From: Viridothelium virens
Taxonomy: Eukaryota; Ascomycota; Dothideomycetes; Trypetheliales; Trypetheliaceae
Direction of reading: 5' to 3'
Assembly (NCBI GenBank): GCA_010094025.1
Contig: ML991800.1
Location: 186,001-250,000, forward strand
Length of the DNA: 64,000 nt
The notes below the pieces were generated by a model, which ran no database searches, was not told the DNA's origin, and saw only the letters and a list, made by a program, of their open reading frames with translations. The position numbers and the translations under genes were made by a program. Shown here one piece after another: positions 10,546-21,461 of this stretch (the stretch's first letter is position 1; the number at the start of each line of letters is the position of its first letter).

Positions 10546-12859
10546 CTATTCGATTCTCCTTGCTGAAGAAACATCCGGCACTCCGACGCCTTCCACCACT
10601 TTCCCCGAAACATACTCATACACTGGAATTTGCTTCAGCTTCGATATGACATGGTGGAGCGTAGGAAGGTCTTCCGGGTTCAGGCTCTCGAAATTGAAAC
10701 TAGGCTTCTTCGCCCGGAAGACCTTCTCGACCCGTGAAGGCACGACCTTTGACTCTTCCTCATGTGGCACGACGACCGCATAGGCGACATCGGCTTTACC
10801 CCGTTCGCCGACAGCTGGAATATACTTGTAAGCAAGAATGCCATAATCGGCTTCTCCCCCAATCGTTCCTGCCTCTGCTTGTGGGTCCGTTTCCTCCAGT
10901 TCCTGAAGATCCAAAGTAGCGAAGGTGGCGCCTTTCCATCCTGCATGAACTGAATACTCATGCTCGCGCCGTCGGACATCAATATCACAGAAGAGCTTCG
11001 GCATTCCGAGTTCTTCTCTCCCACTGACGATCGGGTCTGCAAGAGACTCAAAGAGAAGGGGCATGTAAGTTCCATTAATAGTAGAGCCATCACGCTTCTT
11101 GTATTCAACACCATGAAGGTAGAGGCCGAAATGATTGTAGCCAGACCCTCCTAGCCATTGCATCTTTCCTAGTGTTGTCTGGGAAAAGCTGGCATAAGCT
11201 ACTGTACCTGGCGATTTGAAAGAAAAGGAGTTGGTTGGGAATAAATTCTGTAGAAAAGTCCGAGAGGTCTTGAATTTGATCGATGCAGTAGTGAAGGTGG
11301 AATGACGGGCTCGCTGTGCCGAGTTCGTGTACAGCGCTTGACGAGGTCCAGGCATAGGTCCAAATGAGACAGGCATCCTCCAATAGACGTTTGGGTTCTG
11401 GGCGTACCGCCAGTCGTCGAACGCTTTGGTGGAATGGTCAAACTCGTCATGGCCAAAATTATAGTTGGTAAACTTGACCACTTTCCCTCAATGTCAGTGA
11501 AGCTCACACTGATGGAATGACGACTTACTATCGGCTTTCTCCGGATCATCTAGGTCTTTGCCTGCCAAACGGGTATACTGCTGAATTGTGTGAGCACGCT
11601 CATACCTACAGCTTTCGTACAGCTTGAGCCGTTCGGCTACTTCATGCGGCTTAGTACCCATCGGAAGCACGACGCTTAGGGAGGCAGCGTCTTCAATCGC
11701 AACCCCACCTCCTTGACCTTGGTCTAACGAATGTTAGCAAAACTCAAAAGCAGTTTTCGAGTTACGTACGCGGCAAGAATGGATGTGCTGAATCACCTAT
11801 TAAGGCCAGCTTGTTGTTCGTCCAGGTGGGCAGTTGTTCCATGTCAAGGAGTTTCCACAATTTGAGACTGCTCGGGTCAGCTTTGGCTAGTAATGCCAAA
11901 ACCGCCTTGTCAAAATTTTGGTAGACTTCAAGCATCTTGTCTCGATTTCCACCAGCATTCCAATCTATGAAAGTGGTCAGCCCGAATGAACACACTGGAA
12001 GTTTGCTGGTGCACTGGTCTTCAGTAAACGCTGACTTACCATCAGCCGGTGCTGCAGTCTCGTCGCTGGGGTGTATGCAGACGAAGTTCATGAGCTTATT
12101 GCCATCACATGGATACATGACAATCCTCCTGTCTCGCGCATTCCAGAAGATCAGCTCGCCTTCCTGTTGTGCAAACCTCTTGGTGACCTCATCTTCAATC
12201 ACTTCCCTTTTCGAGACAAGAAATCGAAAGGCGCTTTTGCCGGAGGAGAAAGGGGTCGCATGTCCATCTTTTATCATCTTCCGTGCCACTGATGAGACTC
12301 CGTCAGCACCAATTACAACGTCTCCTTGAATTCGGTCGCCGTTCTGGAGAGTGACCGTGGCAGTATCTGGATCGATCGTGGTGACTTTATTGGAGTATCG
12401 TAAGTCTACTGGTCTCCCTAGTCCCTCTTTACTTGTGGCCGCTTTAGAGAGGTTAGAATGTAGATGAATCCGATGACAGAGGAGCCATGGGTGCTGCCAG
12501 ATCTCGTTTGGCTTGTCGAGATCCAAAGAAAACACTTCTTTCCCATCTTCGCTGCACTCTGTTAATCGCCGCATCAAGTTCCCGCCAAAGTTTTCCGCGT
12601 AGAGACCTAAGCGGCGAAGGACACCATTTGCATTTGGTGCTAAGTGAATTGCTGCTCCAGTTTCGTTAGCACCGCTCCATTGTTCAAGTACGACAACCTC
12701 GTGGCCCACTTGACGTAGGGCTATAGCAGCTGTCAAGCCGCCAATACCGGCACCCACGATAACAATACGGAGTAGAGATGTAATTGCTGTATCTTGGGGG
12801 CGTCCATTGGCAGGGGAACTGGCATGTTCGCCGTTGGCATAGCCTCCAGCTTTCGACAT
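10546..12859 (-). CDS. FAD-dependent aromatic monooxygenase fused to an acetoacetate-decarboxylase-like domain
   Basis: Four exons: 12859-12040, 11964-11770, 11723-11529, 11480-10546. They total 2145 bp, or 714 aa. The N-terminal ~400 residues are a salicylate-hydroxylase-type group A flavin monooxygenase: the GAGIGG dinucleotide fold near residue 38, GADGVSS, and LIGDSAHPFLPHQGQGGG spanning the second intron. From about residue 430 the protein continues without a stop (YWRMPVSFGPMPGPRQ) into an acetoacetate-decarboxylase-like barrel. Its signature GREELGMPKL places the Schiff-base lysine of that family at about Lys565. In Clostridium ADC a second lysine follows; here it is Leu. The joint implies coupled ring hydroxylation and decarboxylation or dehydration of a beta-keto or aromatic acid (inference). 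The open frame extends upstream of ATG 12859, but the residues there do not look like coding sequence, and MSKAGG is the natural start. Confidence 0.88.
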
Positions 12860-13244
12860 CGCACTTTTTCGAGCAGAAGTGTGCTGACAAGAAGGGAAGG
12901 AAATAACACAACTAATCCTCGAAAACAGAAATGTTACATAAGTCGGCTCTAGGGATAGATAGGGTTTTTGATACCCAGTCGTAAAGGCTTTTGGCAAATT
13001 GTGACCACATGGCCGCCATGATCTCGCGCATGGAATGTGCAGCGGCAAGAACCTTCGGCATTCGATCCGAGACTTGCTCAAGGGTGGGAACTGCAAGGTG
13101 GTAGCATCTTAGCACGAGTGCTCCATACGGAGTGCTCCGTAGAGGTGATGTTAATTGCTAGGTACTGTCTTGTTAAGAGAACGACGGCTGGCGCCTGGCC
13201 CACCCCCACATCCTCCGATATGCTTCTAAGCTTCTCTTCCTACT
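12860..13244. other. Intergenic, promoter of the monooxygenase fusion
   Basis: 385 bp between the start of the monooxygenase fusion and the stop codon of the PCMH oxidase, both on the minus strand. No motif was recognised. Confidence 0.5.
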
Positions 13245-14788
13245 CTACCACTTCTCCTCACACCACTCCGACACGTTCGCAAGACCAGCTGTCCCGGACT
13301 GATCTCCAACATCAAGGTATCCGCAGATCACCCCCTGTTGATCCCATTTTCGTCGAAGATCCATCAACTTTGTTGCGCATTCGTCCGTCCAAAACCTGGT
13401 CTTACGAACTTGGAAATCCGCATCTCCGAGGTAGGCGCCCTCTGCATGGGCTTCAATCCCAAGCATGATATCTCGTGCCAGTCTCTTGCAGGTGAGATCG
13501 TCCTCTTTAGACTTCCAGATCGAATACAGTGCGAAGTAGTGGTCTGTTTGCATGCTTAACGCCATGTCGGGGAGTGGCTTGCGGCTGCATGGTGACATGG
13601 CGAAATAAAGCGCAAAGGACTCCCGGCTCAGAGGTTTGGTGAACGCTTCCTCAAGCACAGATACGACGTCCGCGTCGTTCTTAATATACGCATTCGAGGC
13701 TGCAAATCGATACCCCGGAGGATTCGCGTTGGCTTGATCTCGATATTCTGCAGCAAGACTCGTCGGCTTGTTCACGACCTCAGTGATAAAACCCTCTGGC
13801 CTCGACCGATTTGCGTCGGCCAGCGCGGCTTTGGCATTTTCCTCATTGTCCTGGAACGTGAGAAACAGTGGTACTATGCATCTCTTGTCCATGCCCTCTG
13901 GCGTTACACTGACAGCAACGATTTCTGTATCCCTCCCGTACAGCGGCGCAATCTTTCGCATATTAAAACAGGTAGCGTTGAGATTATTGACAGACTTACC
14001 TCGAGTACCCACTTCATGACGTCTCTGTACTGGGAAATGGGATAGATGAACGCAGATGAGAGCATGTGAGCAAAAACTTTCCGAACTCTGAGGTGAAATC
14101 GTAATACCACAGCTGGAAAGCCTATCGAATGTTAGGTGTTGATGAAGAGCGCCGGAGAAATCTTCTTTACCTGGTCCGGCTCCTCTTGCTGCCCATAGCA
14201 AGTCACTGTTGCATGTTGAGTTGCAATGAAGAATGTCGCCAGTTGCAGTGACGACGTCGATAGCTGCGACCTGCTCACAAGCCCAACCCCAATTCTGCAT
14301 TCAAGGTTTATCTCCATTCATCTCAAAGGCATGCTCTTTCTTACCTTGCAATTCCAGCCCATACCTCCCTGTAGGAGAAAGCCTCCTAAACCGACATCCG
14401 GACAATGGCCACCCCCGAACATTAATCCTCGCTTACTTAGGAATTCGTTCAGCTCGGCTCCTGTTGCACTTGGCGAGACCGAGACGATGGAAGCGGCCTC
14501 ATCGAGATCCATCTGGCAGAATTTGCCCAGGTCAATTAAGATAGCATTATCCCTGACGGACCAAGCAGCCCAGCTGTGTCCCCCAGAGCGGACGGATATC
14601 CTGCATTTCCTTTCGTTCGCAAGTTTAACTGCTTGGACTACGTGCTCGTCTTTGGTGGCTTCGACCACGGCAATTGGGTATCGTTTTGGATCAATGCTGT
14701 TGAAGACACGACCTGTCCGTGCCCTTTCATATTCCTGGGGGCTTGCGGTTTCTCGCCACACGATGGGTAAGTCCATTTTCAAGACCAA
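13245..14788 (-). CDS. PCMH-type FAD-linked oxidoreductase (berberine-bridge-enzyme-like)
   Basis: Four exons: 14788-14345, 14294-14171, 14121-14000, 13952-13245. They total 1398 bp, or 465 aa. The FAD-binding PCMH fold is seen in RSGGHSWAAWSVRDNAILID, where the His of SGGH is the usual covalent FAD attachment site. FGGGHCPDVGLGGFLLQGG and WGWACEQV follow and continue the fold. The substrate-binding half runs from about residue 230 to the end, but the typical C-terminal BBE motif is not obvious. No signal peptide is present, unlike many secreted members, so an intracellular tailoring role is more likely. ATG 14788 is used; an alternative Met lies four codons downstream. It is divergent from the MFS transporter over 683 bp, which suggests a shared promoter. 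Confidence 0.87.
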
Positions 14789-15471
14789 TGCAAATCAAGT
14801 TCAAAATTACGAAGATACGGATAGAATGATAATAAACTGGAAAAAAAACGAAGAAGACTGTAGAACTGAAAGTAGAGGGTTTAATCCAGGGTAATGCTCT
14901 GCCACGGGTTTGTGCCCATCCTAAATAAAGTCGGCTCCACCAATTGATTGTCGTCGCGCTCAATGAGTAGTGCAGCAAGCTTGCAGCATTATCATCTGCA
15001 CTGGGCACTTTGTGGTAGAGTAGATATGGTGAATGCGTTTCACGTACCCCGAGCCGCGTGGCTCACCCCTGGTCAACTTCAAGAATACCTAGTACTGCCT
15101 AGTTTCGTAAAGGTCAAGAGGTGGTCAACCCTGTAAATGAACCAACGCTTTGGTACTCTGCTTGCTTTTTCTCGCTTGCCCACAAACCCTAATACACCAG
15201 GGCACGTTCCTACTGAAGCATGTGCCTGCTCGGTGGCTTTTGTTGACATGGATTGGCAAAAGCTTATTCTCTTCCCTACACCTTTCTTACGTGGACGTCA
15301 ACTCCCACCTTGCGAGCTTGGTTGATCTCAAACAGCACTAAAGGAAGGATTGGTGCTCTCTCGGAATAACAGGCAACTTCTTTCCGACTTTTGTTGGACT
15401 GAATTGGGGACTAACACTCTCTAGATCTCGAGAACTGGCTGTCCGAGGTTGCACCTGAGCGACGAGCAATC
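14789..15471. promoter_or_regulatory. Divergent promoter between the PCMH oxidase and MFS transporter
   Basis: 683 bp separate the two divergent ATGs. Neither strand contains a coding exon that can be supported. Co-regulation of the oxidase and transporter is inferred from the arrangement; no transcription-factor site was identified. Confidence 0.5.
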
Positions 15472-17413
15472 ATGGTCAATATTACTACTGACAGAGACAC
15501 AAAAGAGATCGGCCGAGGCACCACACTAGGAAATCTTCGTCTGCGGAATGTGGAAACCAATGAAGTCATCCTGATTCCTACTCCTACAGGAGATCCTAAT
15601 GATCCCTTGAACTGGTTGGTCACTTTCCCAGCAGTACAATCTGGCTGAAGACAGAAAATAGCGAAGCTAATGCACAATATTCGATCAGGTCAAAAGCTTA
15701 TCGGACTTACCTCGCTTTGTTAGTCAGCTTTGCTATGTTCCTCTGTAATTTTCTTGCCGCTGGACCTACTGTGGCTATCGTTGACATTACGTAAGTGCCT
15801 CTTCCTTTCATATTTCTGTCTCTGACGCATGGCTCCACCGAGCAACCGAGGCAATCCCTTCCGCCCCTAGGGCTAGGACTGACTTGCCTCAGGAAGGATC
15901 TTTATGGGCCTCCTGGTCCAGCATTTACGAGCGAGATAGCCAAGGTGGCATATTTCTTCACCACCACCGCCCTCCTCCAAGGCACTGGTAATCTCATATG
16001 GATGCCCTTACTGATCAAGTATGGTCGTCGGCCTGTGTATATTGTCTCTTTTGCGTGCTATACAGGCGTGGCCGCTTGGTGTGGAGGCGCAACCAGCTAT
16101 GGCAGTGAGCTTGCTGGTCGAATCATGCTTGGGTTCTTCGCCGGTGCCGGAGAATGCATTGGACCTGTCACCATAAGCGATATCTTCTTCTTGCACGAGA
16201 GAGGAACGTTCATGGCAATTTACACCGCAGCCCTTTCTGCAGGTGTTTCCGGGGGAATCATCCTTTCGGGACTCATAACTATCCATCTCAGCTGGCGGTA
16301 TATCTACTGGGTCGCTGTTGCGATGATCGGAGCGTCAACTTTCCTCGTCTTCTTGACGATGCCTGAGACTGCTTTCGTCAGGAGTTCCGCTTCGATGGCT
16401 ACTGAGGGCGTGCTGTCCCCGACCGTGCTAGAAGATGGCAAAGAGAGCGAGCATCAAAAAGTGACAACCGTTGAGTCCCCTCTCACGACATCGAGCACAT
16501 TCAGCGGCCAGAACCAACCGCCAAAGGAGACTTATTTGCGTAGTCTAAACCTCGTCCACGGCAAGTACACCGACGAATCCCTAGTGCGGATGTTCTTCCG
16601 TCCCATCGTTCTCCTCATCTTGCCCCCGGTTCTCTGGGCAACTCTTGTGATGGCAGTCACCATCGGCTTTCTTGTCGCGATATCCTCCAATTTTGCCACC
16701 GCCTTTTCTAACAGGTACGGATTCTTACCCTACCAATCCGGTCTCTGCTTCATATCGGGGCTTGTCGGGACTATGATCTCTATCTTTTTTGGCGGACGTG
16801 TCTCGGACATGGTTGCGGACTTTTTCACTAAACGCAACGGCGGGATCCGGGAACCTGAGATGCGTCTGCCCGCTATGACTATTGGTCTGTTTGCAGCGCC
16901 GCTTGGTTTGCTTCTGTATGGTGTGGGTATAAATAACAAGCTCCATTGGATAGTGCCCACTCTTGGACTAGGCTTTGGTAAGTATCTGTACATTCTTGCG
17001 GGGCCCAATGCTTCTACCGTAACTTCTTAACATTGCGAATAGTGAGCTTTGCGGTGGCACAGGCTACCAATGTCTCTCTCACTTACATCGTGGATGCTTA
17101 TCGGCCGATATCGGGAGAGACTATCGTCACGCAACTCGCTTTCAAGTGTAAGTAAGGCTGGAGTGCAGTAGACTTCCCTATCTGATCCATACTGCCAGCT
17201 TGCTTCGGCTTTCTACTCAGCTTCTATACAAATCCTTGGGTGAACGAGTCAGGCTACTCGCATGCCTTTGGTGCAATGGCTGGAATCAGTGCGGCTGTTC
17301 AGATCCTTTGGATCCCCCTTTTCTTTCTTGGAAAACAGATTCGACGACAGACGATCGATTGGAAAGTCATGACCTTTGTGGGCTGGAGCCCGGATCGAGA
17401 AGTGGGCGAGTAA
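15472..17413 (+). CDS. Major facilitator superfamily transporter (DHA1-like)
   Basis: Five exons: 15472-15614, 15689-15790, 15893-16977, 17043-17147, 17199-17413. They total 1650 bp, or 549 aa. The cytosolic N-terminus carries the typical fungal TGDPNDPLNWSKAYR element before TM1 (TYLALLVSFAMFLCNFL). The loop motif KYGRRPVY after TM2 and the long central loop (about residues 195-255, Ser/Thr/Glu-rich) separate two six-helix bundles. Fungal DHA1 members act as proton-coupled exporters of toxins and metabolites or as importers. Direction and cargo are unknown here. The first donor (GTTGGT) is weak but is the only one that yields the conserved LNWSKAYR joint. It sits between the PCMH oxidase and the tyrosinase, so export or uptake of the cluster's compound is a reasonable inference. 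Confidence 0.9.
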
Positions 17414-17560
17414 TCATTCCCTGCACTCAGTTCAAGTCTGTTGTAAATTCCAAGGAATCTGTGTATGCTTAAAGAGCTGCTGTCTGACTACCTTGACTTC
17501 CATCATTAACCGATCTATCAAAGCTACTTGAGGATTGCAAACTGGCAGAGTCAGAATTTA

Positions 17561-17741
17561 CCTTACCGCGGCTGGGGGGTGCCCTGACCGGAAATTGATA
17601 TAATGTTATTTCGACTGTACTGTTATGACCATGTTGGCCCATGTTAAGACGGTGTTAACATGGGCCAACATGGTCATAACAGTACAGTCGAAATAACATT
17701 ATATCAATTTCCGGTCAGGGCACCCCCCAGCCGCGGCAAGG
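17561..17741. mobile_element. 181-bp palindromic MITE, copy 1 (TA target-site duplication)
   Basis: Two 87-bp arms (17561-17647 and 17655-17741) are inverted copies with a single mismatch around a 7-bp centre. The element starts CCTTACCGCGG and is flanked by TA on both sides (17559-17560 and 17742-17743), as expected for elements moved by Tc1/mariner-type transposases. It has no coding capacity. The near-perfect arms imply a recent insertion. It lies 20 bp beyond the tyrosinase stop codon, so it is inside that gene's 3' UTR. Confidence 0.9.
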
Positions 17742-17761
17742 TACCTTCACCATAATATAAC

Positions 17762-20089
17762 TCATCCTTGACCTGCCGACGTGCCTGACACGGGCTCGCC
17801 AGTACATAAGCCTCCGGCCATTCCTTCCGTAATGTTAGGATGTGAGGTAAAGGGGCCCCAAGTAGGGAATCGGTCCATTGTCGGGGCGGGCTGCACATCT
17901 GCGCTCACGACACCCACTGTAAGTCGTGGAACATCATTAGAAGAGACAACGCAGCCATCTGCCTAAGCATTACGTAAGCATGACGACGGTCAACAAAAAT
18001 TTAGTGGAAGCTTTGTAGTTGTTACCTACCTTCATCACCCGCCAGCTCAGATTCTGCCTGAGATATATTGAGACCTCCTCCACTCCGAGACCGCTCAATT
18101 CATCACTCTCCACTTTATCAGCCAGCGCGGAGGTCAGAGGTACTGTGCCGGAAGCCATCAGTGGCACCTCTGTCTTCATACCACCTAGGTTCGCAAAGAA
18201 CCCGTGAGTTCCAACAAGATTTGGCTCGGACCTCCAGCCTGAGCTGTCGCCATCGTTGAAGGGCCCGACGAAGACGTAGACGGAGAAGGAGTCGCCCAAG
18301 CCCATTTTGTCAGCGCGAATCGTGGTAATATACTGGCGTCGTGCGCCAGTGGATGTAGTCGCATTGGCCAAAGAAGCCTCTTCCGTAGTCGGAGACGCCT
18401 CCGTACCTCGTTCCTCGGAGTGGAATCGCGAGAGAGATTTGGAATACAAGGAGCTTGCGGCAGACGATCTCCCGTACATGTTATTAACCGCGGCCTGAAT
18501 GTCGGAGATGGAAGCTGATAAATTAGTGTCATTATTCCACAGTTCAGGGTAAGTGTAGCTGAATTTCTTGACATCTCGAGATGCGAACGAAGTCCAGAAA
18601 TCGCCAGTCGTATCGGAATGGAAAGGTGTCAACCCTTTAGTGCGTAAGTGAACAAGGAGATTCATACGGAGCATGATACTTACGAGAGTTGCCGTCCTCT
18701 GTCGTATTGGCAGCGTATGTGAATGTGGGCTGCCATTGGACCGCAGGCTCGATGAAGCTCTCGGGATTTATAACCTGCCATAGCGCGAAGAGACGATCGA
18801 CCATCCTATCGACCTCGTCATTAGAGTCTTGTTCTTCATCCCTTGAAGTTAGAACTTATCATACGCATGATGCAGCCAGAATACCGGGTCAAACGCAGAA
18901 TACTGTAAGTACGTCATATGTCCAGAAAGTCCAACGTTGTTGTGGATGACGTCGTGTACTGCTTCTATGCTGTCAAAGCCTGTGTCATCATTCTCGTCAT
19001 ACCACATTTCCGTGCAGACTGTTGTATAATTCTTGGAGGAGGTCATAAGGTTGTAAACTCGATCTTGGAGATTGGATTGAGCGTTGGCCATTGCGGAGGC
19101 GCTAGCACGTTCGTCACTGGTTGCATTTGCATTCGTGCTTGAGGGAGCCCTCAGTGTCTGAGGGTACAAGGTAAACTGCACGAGATCCTATCCAGTGGTG
19201 AGCTCTTGGTGTCCAAGAAGAAGAGACAGGGTTGAATGCACTCACTGGGTCATACATAAAATCAGAAGGGACAAGGGGGTGGAAAACATAAGAGTAGAGA
19301 GGATTTGATATCTCTGTGATCACAGTAGTGGCGTTGTCATGGCTTGGAACTGTAACATTGACTTTAGGTGAGGTCACGCAATCCGGTAAAACAGGACCTC
19401 CATCGGGCGGTTCTGCTGCCCAATCCCAGTATGGGATTCGAAAGGACATAGCGGCTTGCGCATACCGTTGACGTAGAGCACCCGTGGGAAACTCATTTGC
19501 AGCTTCAGTCACTTTCTCGTACAGGACTTGCTGTCGTGATGTCAGTAGTCAGAAGTAAGGCGTCATCAGAAATTTGCATCGTGACTGACTTCAAAAAGAG
19601 CCAGATACGGCCGATGCCAAGTCAGAAATAGGGTGGAATAGTGTGCGCAATAACCGTTGTCGTCCTGACCCGGTGCTGCTTGAACATCATCCCATGGTAT
19701 ATAAGGCATGCCATGAATGCCTATTTGGTACGGATTAGTCTTTCCAGCGTTACTGATATAGAGAGATAGCCCTTACCGGCTATTTGGTACCAAGACATAG
19801 GATCTGATTGATTGACTGCCTGCATTTTCTGCAGTCCAAGAAGATATAAGTTGAACTGGTCGACATCTTGCTGTAGCTGTCTAATCTCTAACCGCGACTG
19901 AACTCCAAATACTGGAGAAGCTCCTTTTACTGGGATGGTTGCCAGTTGTTGTTGTCGCCGCACACGTGGTGCGAGGTCTTCCGCAATATGAAGGAGTGGA
20001 CCATGGAAGGCTGCGCAATGTGCAAAATACAAGGACAGTAGTATAGACGAGACCCCACGAAATGTACTGAAATATATCCCGGACGACAT
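17762..20089 (-). CDS. Tyrosinase (type-3 copper monooxygenase), probably secreted or secretory-pathway
   Basis: Seven exons: 20089-19777, 19720-19590, 19530-19246, 19187-18865, 18805-18684, 18634-18026, 17961-17762. They total 1983 bp, or 660 aa. It oxidises phenols to o-quinones. Copper A ligands are seen in GIHGMPY and in GYCAHYSTLFLTWHRPYL; the Cys of CAH is placed like the thioether Cys of fungal tyrosinases. Copper B ligands lie in AVHDVIHNNVG and WLHHAMVDRLFALWQ. The C-terminal part contains SVYVFVGPF, the tyrosine-motif region that precedes the lid domain. Residues ~12-27 are hydrophobic and likely a signal peptide. The last intron has two donors 4 nt apart; only the inner one (exon end 18026) keeps the final exon open to the stop at 17762. 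It is bracketed by two MITEs and closes the 9.5-20 kb redox gene run. Confidence 0.9.
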
Positions 20090-20181
20090 TGTTGTGGAAG
20101 GTGCCGAAGTGTGGAGGACCGATCTAAGGAGAGGAAAATATAGAGTTTGGAGTTTGTCCCAAGGTGGCCGGTAGTAGTACG

Positions 20182-20187
20182 TTTATA
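20182..20187 (-). promoter_or_regulatory. TATA-box candidate of the tyrosinase gene
   Basis: TATAAA on the minus strand about 93 bp upstream of the tyrosinase ATG at 20089. The second MITE begins about 110 bp further upstream, so it lies within the likely promoter. Confidence 0.5.
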
Positions 20188-20297
20188 GGGCTTGCGCGGT
20201 ACGAGACTCAACGAGACTTTCCAAATCGAGAATGGCAGGCAGAGGCATGTAGTCAGCCAGGGAATGCGAGGTGGTGAGTCTCCCACAACCTCACCTA

Positions 20298-20478
20298 CCT
20301 CACGGCGGCTGGGGGGTGCCCTGACTGGAAATTGATATAATGTTATTTCAACTTTGCTGTTATGACCATGCTGGTCCATGCTAACGCGGTGTTAACATGG
20401 ATCAACATGGTCATAACAGCAAAGTCAAAATAACATTGTATTAATTACCAGTTGAGGAACCCCCCAGCCGCGGTAAGG
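20298..20478. mobile_element. 181-bp palindromic MITE, copy 2 (older)
   Basis: It has the same length and ends as the copy at 17561 and is again flanked by TA (20296-20297 and 20479-20480). The two arms now differ from each other and from copy 1 at a dozen or more sites, many of them C/T or G/A changes, so this copy is older or was mutated by a transition-biased process. It is non-coding. It sits 208 bp upstream of the tyrosinase ATG. Confidence 0.88.
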
Positions 20479-21461
20479 TATCCTCCAAAACTCACCACGA
20501 GATCACCCCCGGCCGCAACAGCACGGTTTGGACATCCTGATCGATGACTGCTTTGAGCGTTGCGGCTGAGATAGGAAAGTCCGAAGGTTAAACAGGGCTG
20601 GATGCAATTCGGCCTTGTGCAACCTTTGAAATGAGCGTCGCTTTTGCTTGAATTGGCACACCTCGTCCAGGGGCGAGCACAAAACGATACCTCTCGTGCC
20701 TTGAAGCGTCAATCAGCAGATGCGGGAAGGCGGATAATCGGGACGCTTGTTACACTATTCATTTCCCTCAGATGTCGCGGTTACACAATCTCATCCAACT
20801 GTGATCCGCCTCCCCACTGACTGCGCGTTAGACTACACGGCACATATACCGAAGAGCAGCATCGAAAGCTGGATGTTAGAACTACCAGATGTCGTCGCCG
20901 GTGTCCAGTTACACGAAAATTTTCCCGACCGGCTTTTTGGTGCTATAAGACGACTCGAACTTGGCAAGCCGAGTAAGACCAGCAAACGACTCATGTCTCA
21001 GCAAAGCCATGATACCGGAAATAGCCTCCATGAGCACTTTGTCGTGCAATTCCAGAATGTGTGGCGAGGATCTTGGGAACTACACAGACACGAGCCTTGA
21101 GGTACAGACAACGTGTTGGATCTCAACGCCGCCCCTCTCATCCAAGACATTTGCTCAAGCACCTTCCAAATTCATGAGTTGCTCGACAGACACCATGTTC
21201 TATTTCAGTTGGTGCGCCTGCCACATTTCCATTTCGATGTGAGTCGCTCTGGGTTTAGTCGGTCTCTCAGAGACTCGCCCAAGCATCTCCGGCAGCTCAT
21301 TCTTCTGAATTCATTTGTCCCTTGCTTGGCCACTTCCCCGGGAACAACCGCCCAGCCGGAAAAGCTGGGGACCGTGATTGGCGAGGCCTTCTTAATAGAT
21401 TAATTAATCCGAAATTTTCAAGCTGCGTACGTACAACTTCGACATACAAATTCCTTGAAAA
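20479..21461. other. Intergenic, no supportable gene
   Basis: About 1 kb between the MITE and the 3' end of ssr4. Open frames such as 20747-21100 (+) show no family resemblance and no splice partners. Confidence 0.5.

Noticed and set aside
12860-13096. Upstream in-frame extension of the monooxygenase fusion
   Set aside because: The 79 extra residues are not protein-like for the family, and MSKAGG at 12859 is followed directly by the usual linker and FAD motif.
17561-17741. Interpretation of the palindrome as a structured non-coding RNA gene
   Set aside because: A second copy of identical length with TA flanks at 20298 shows that it is a MITE.
20747-21100. 117-codon open frame between the MITE and ssr4
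   Set aside because: Not recognisable, and no supporting neighbouring exon or start context.
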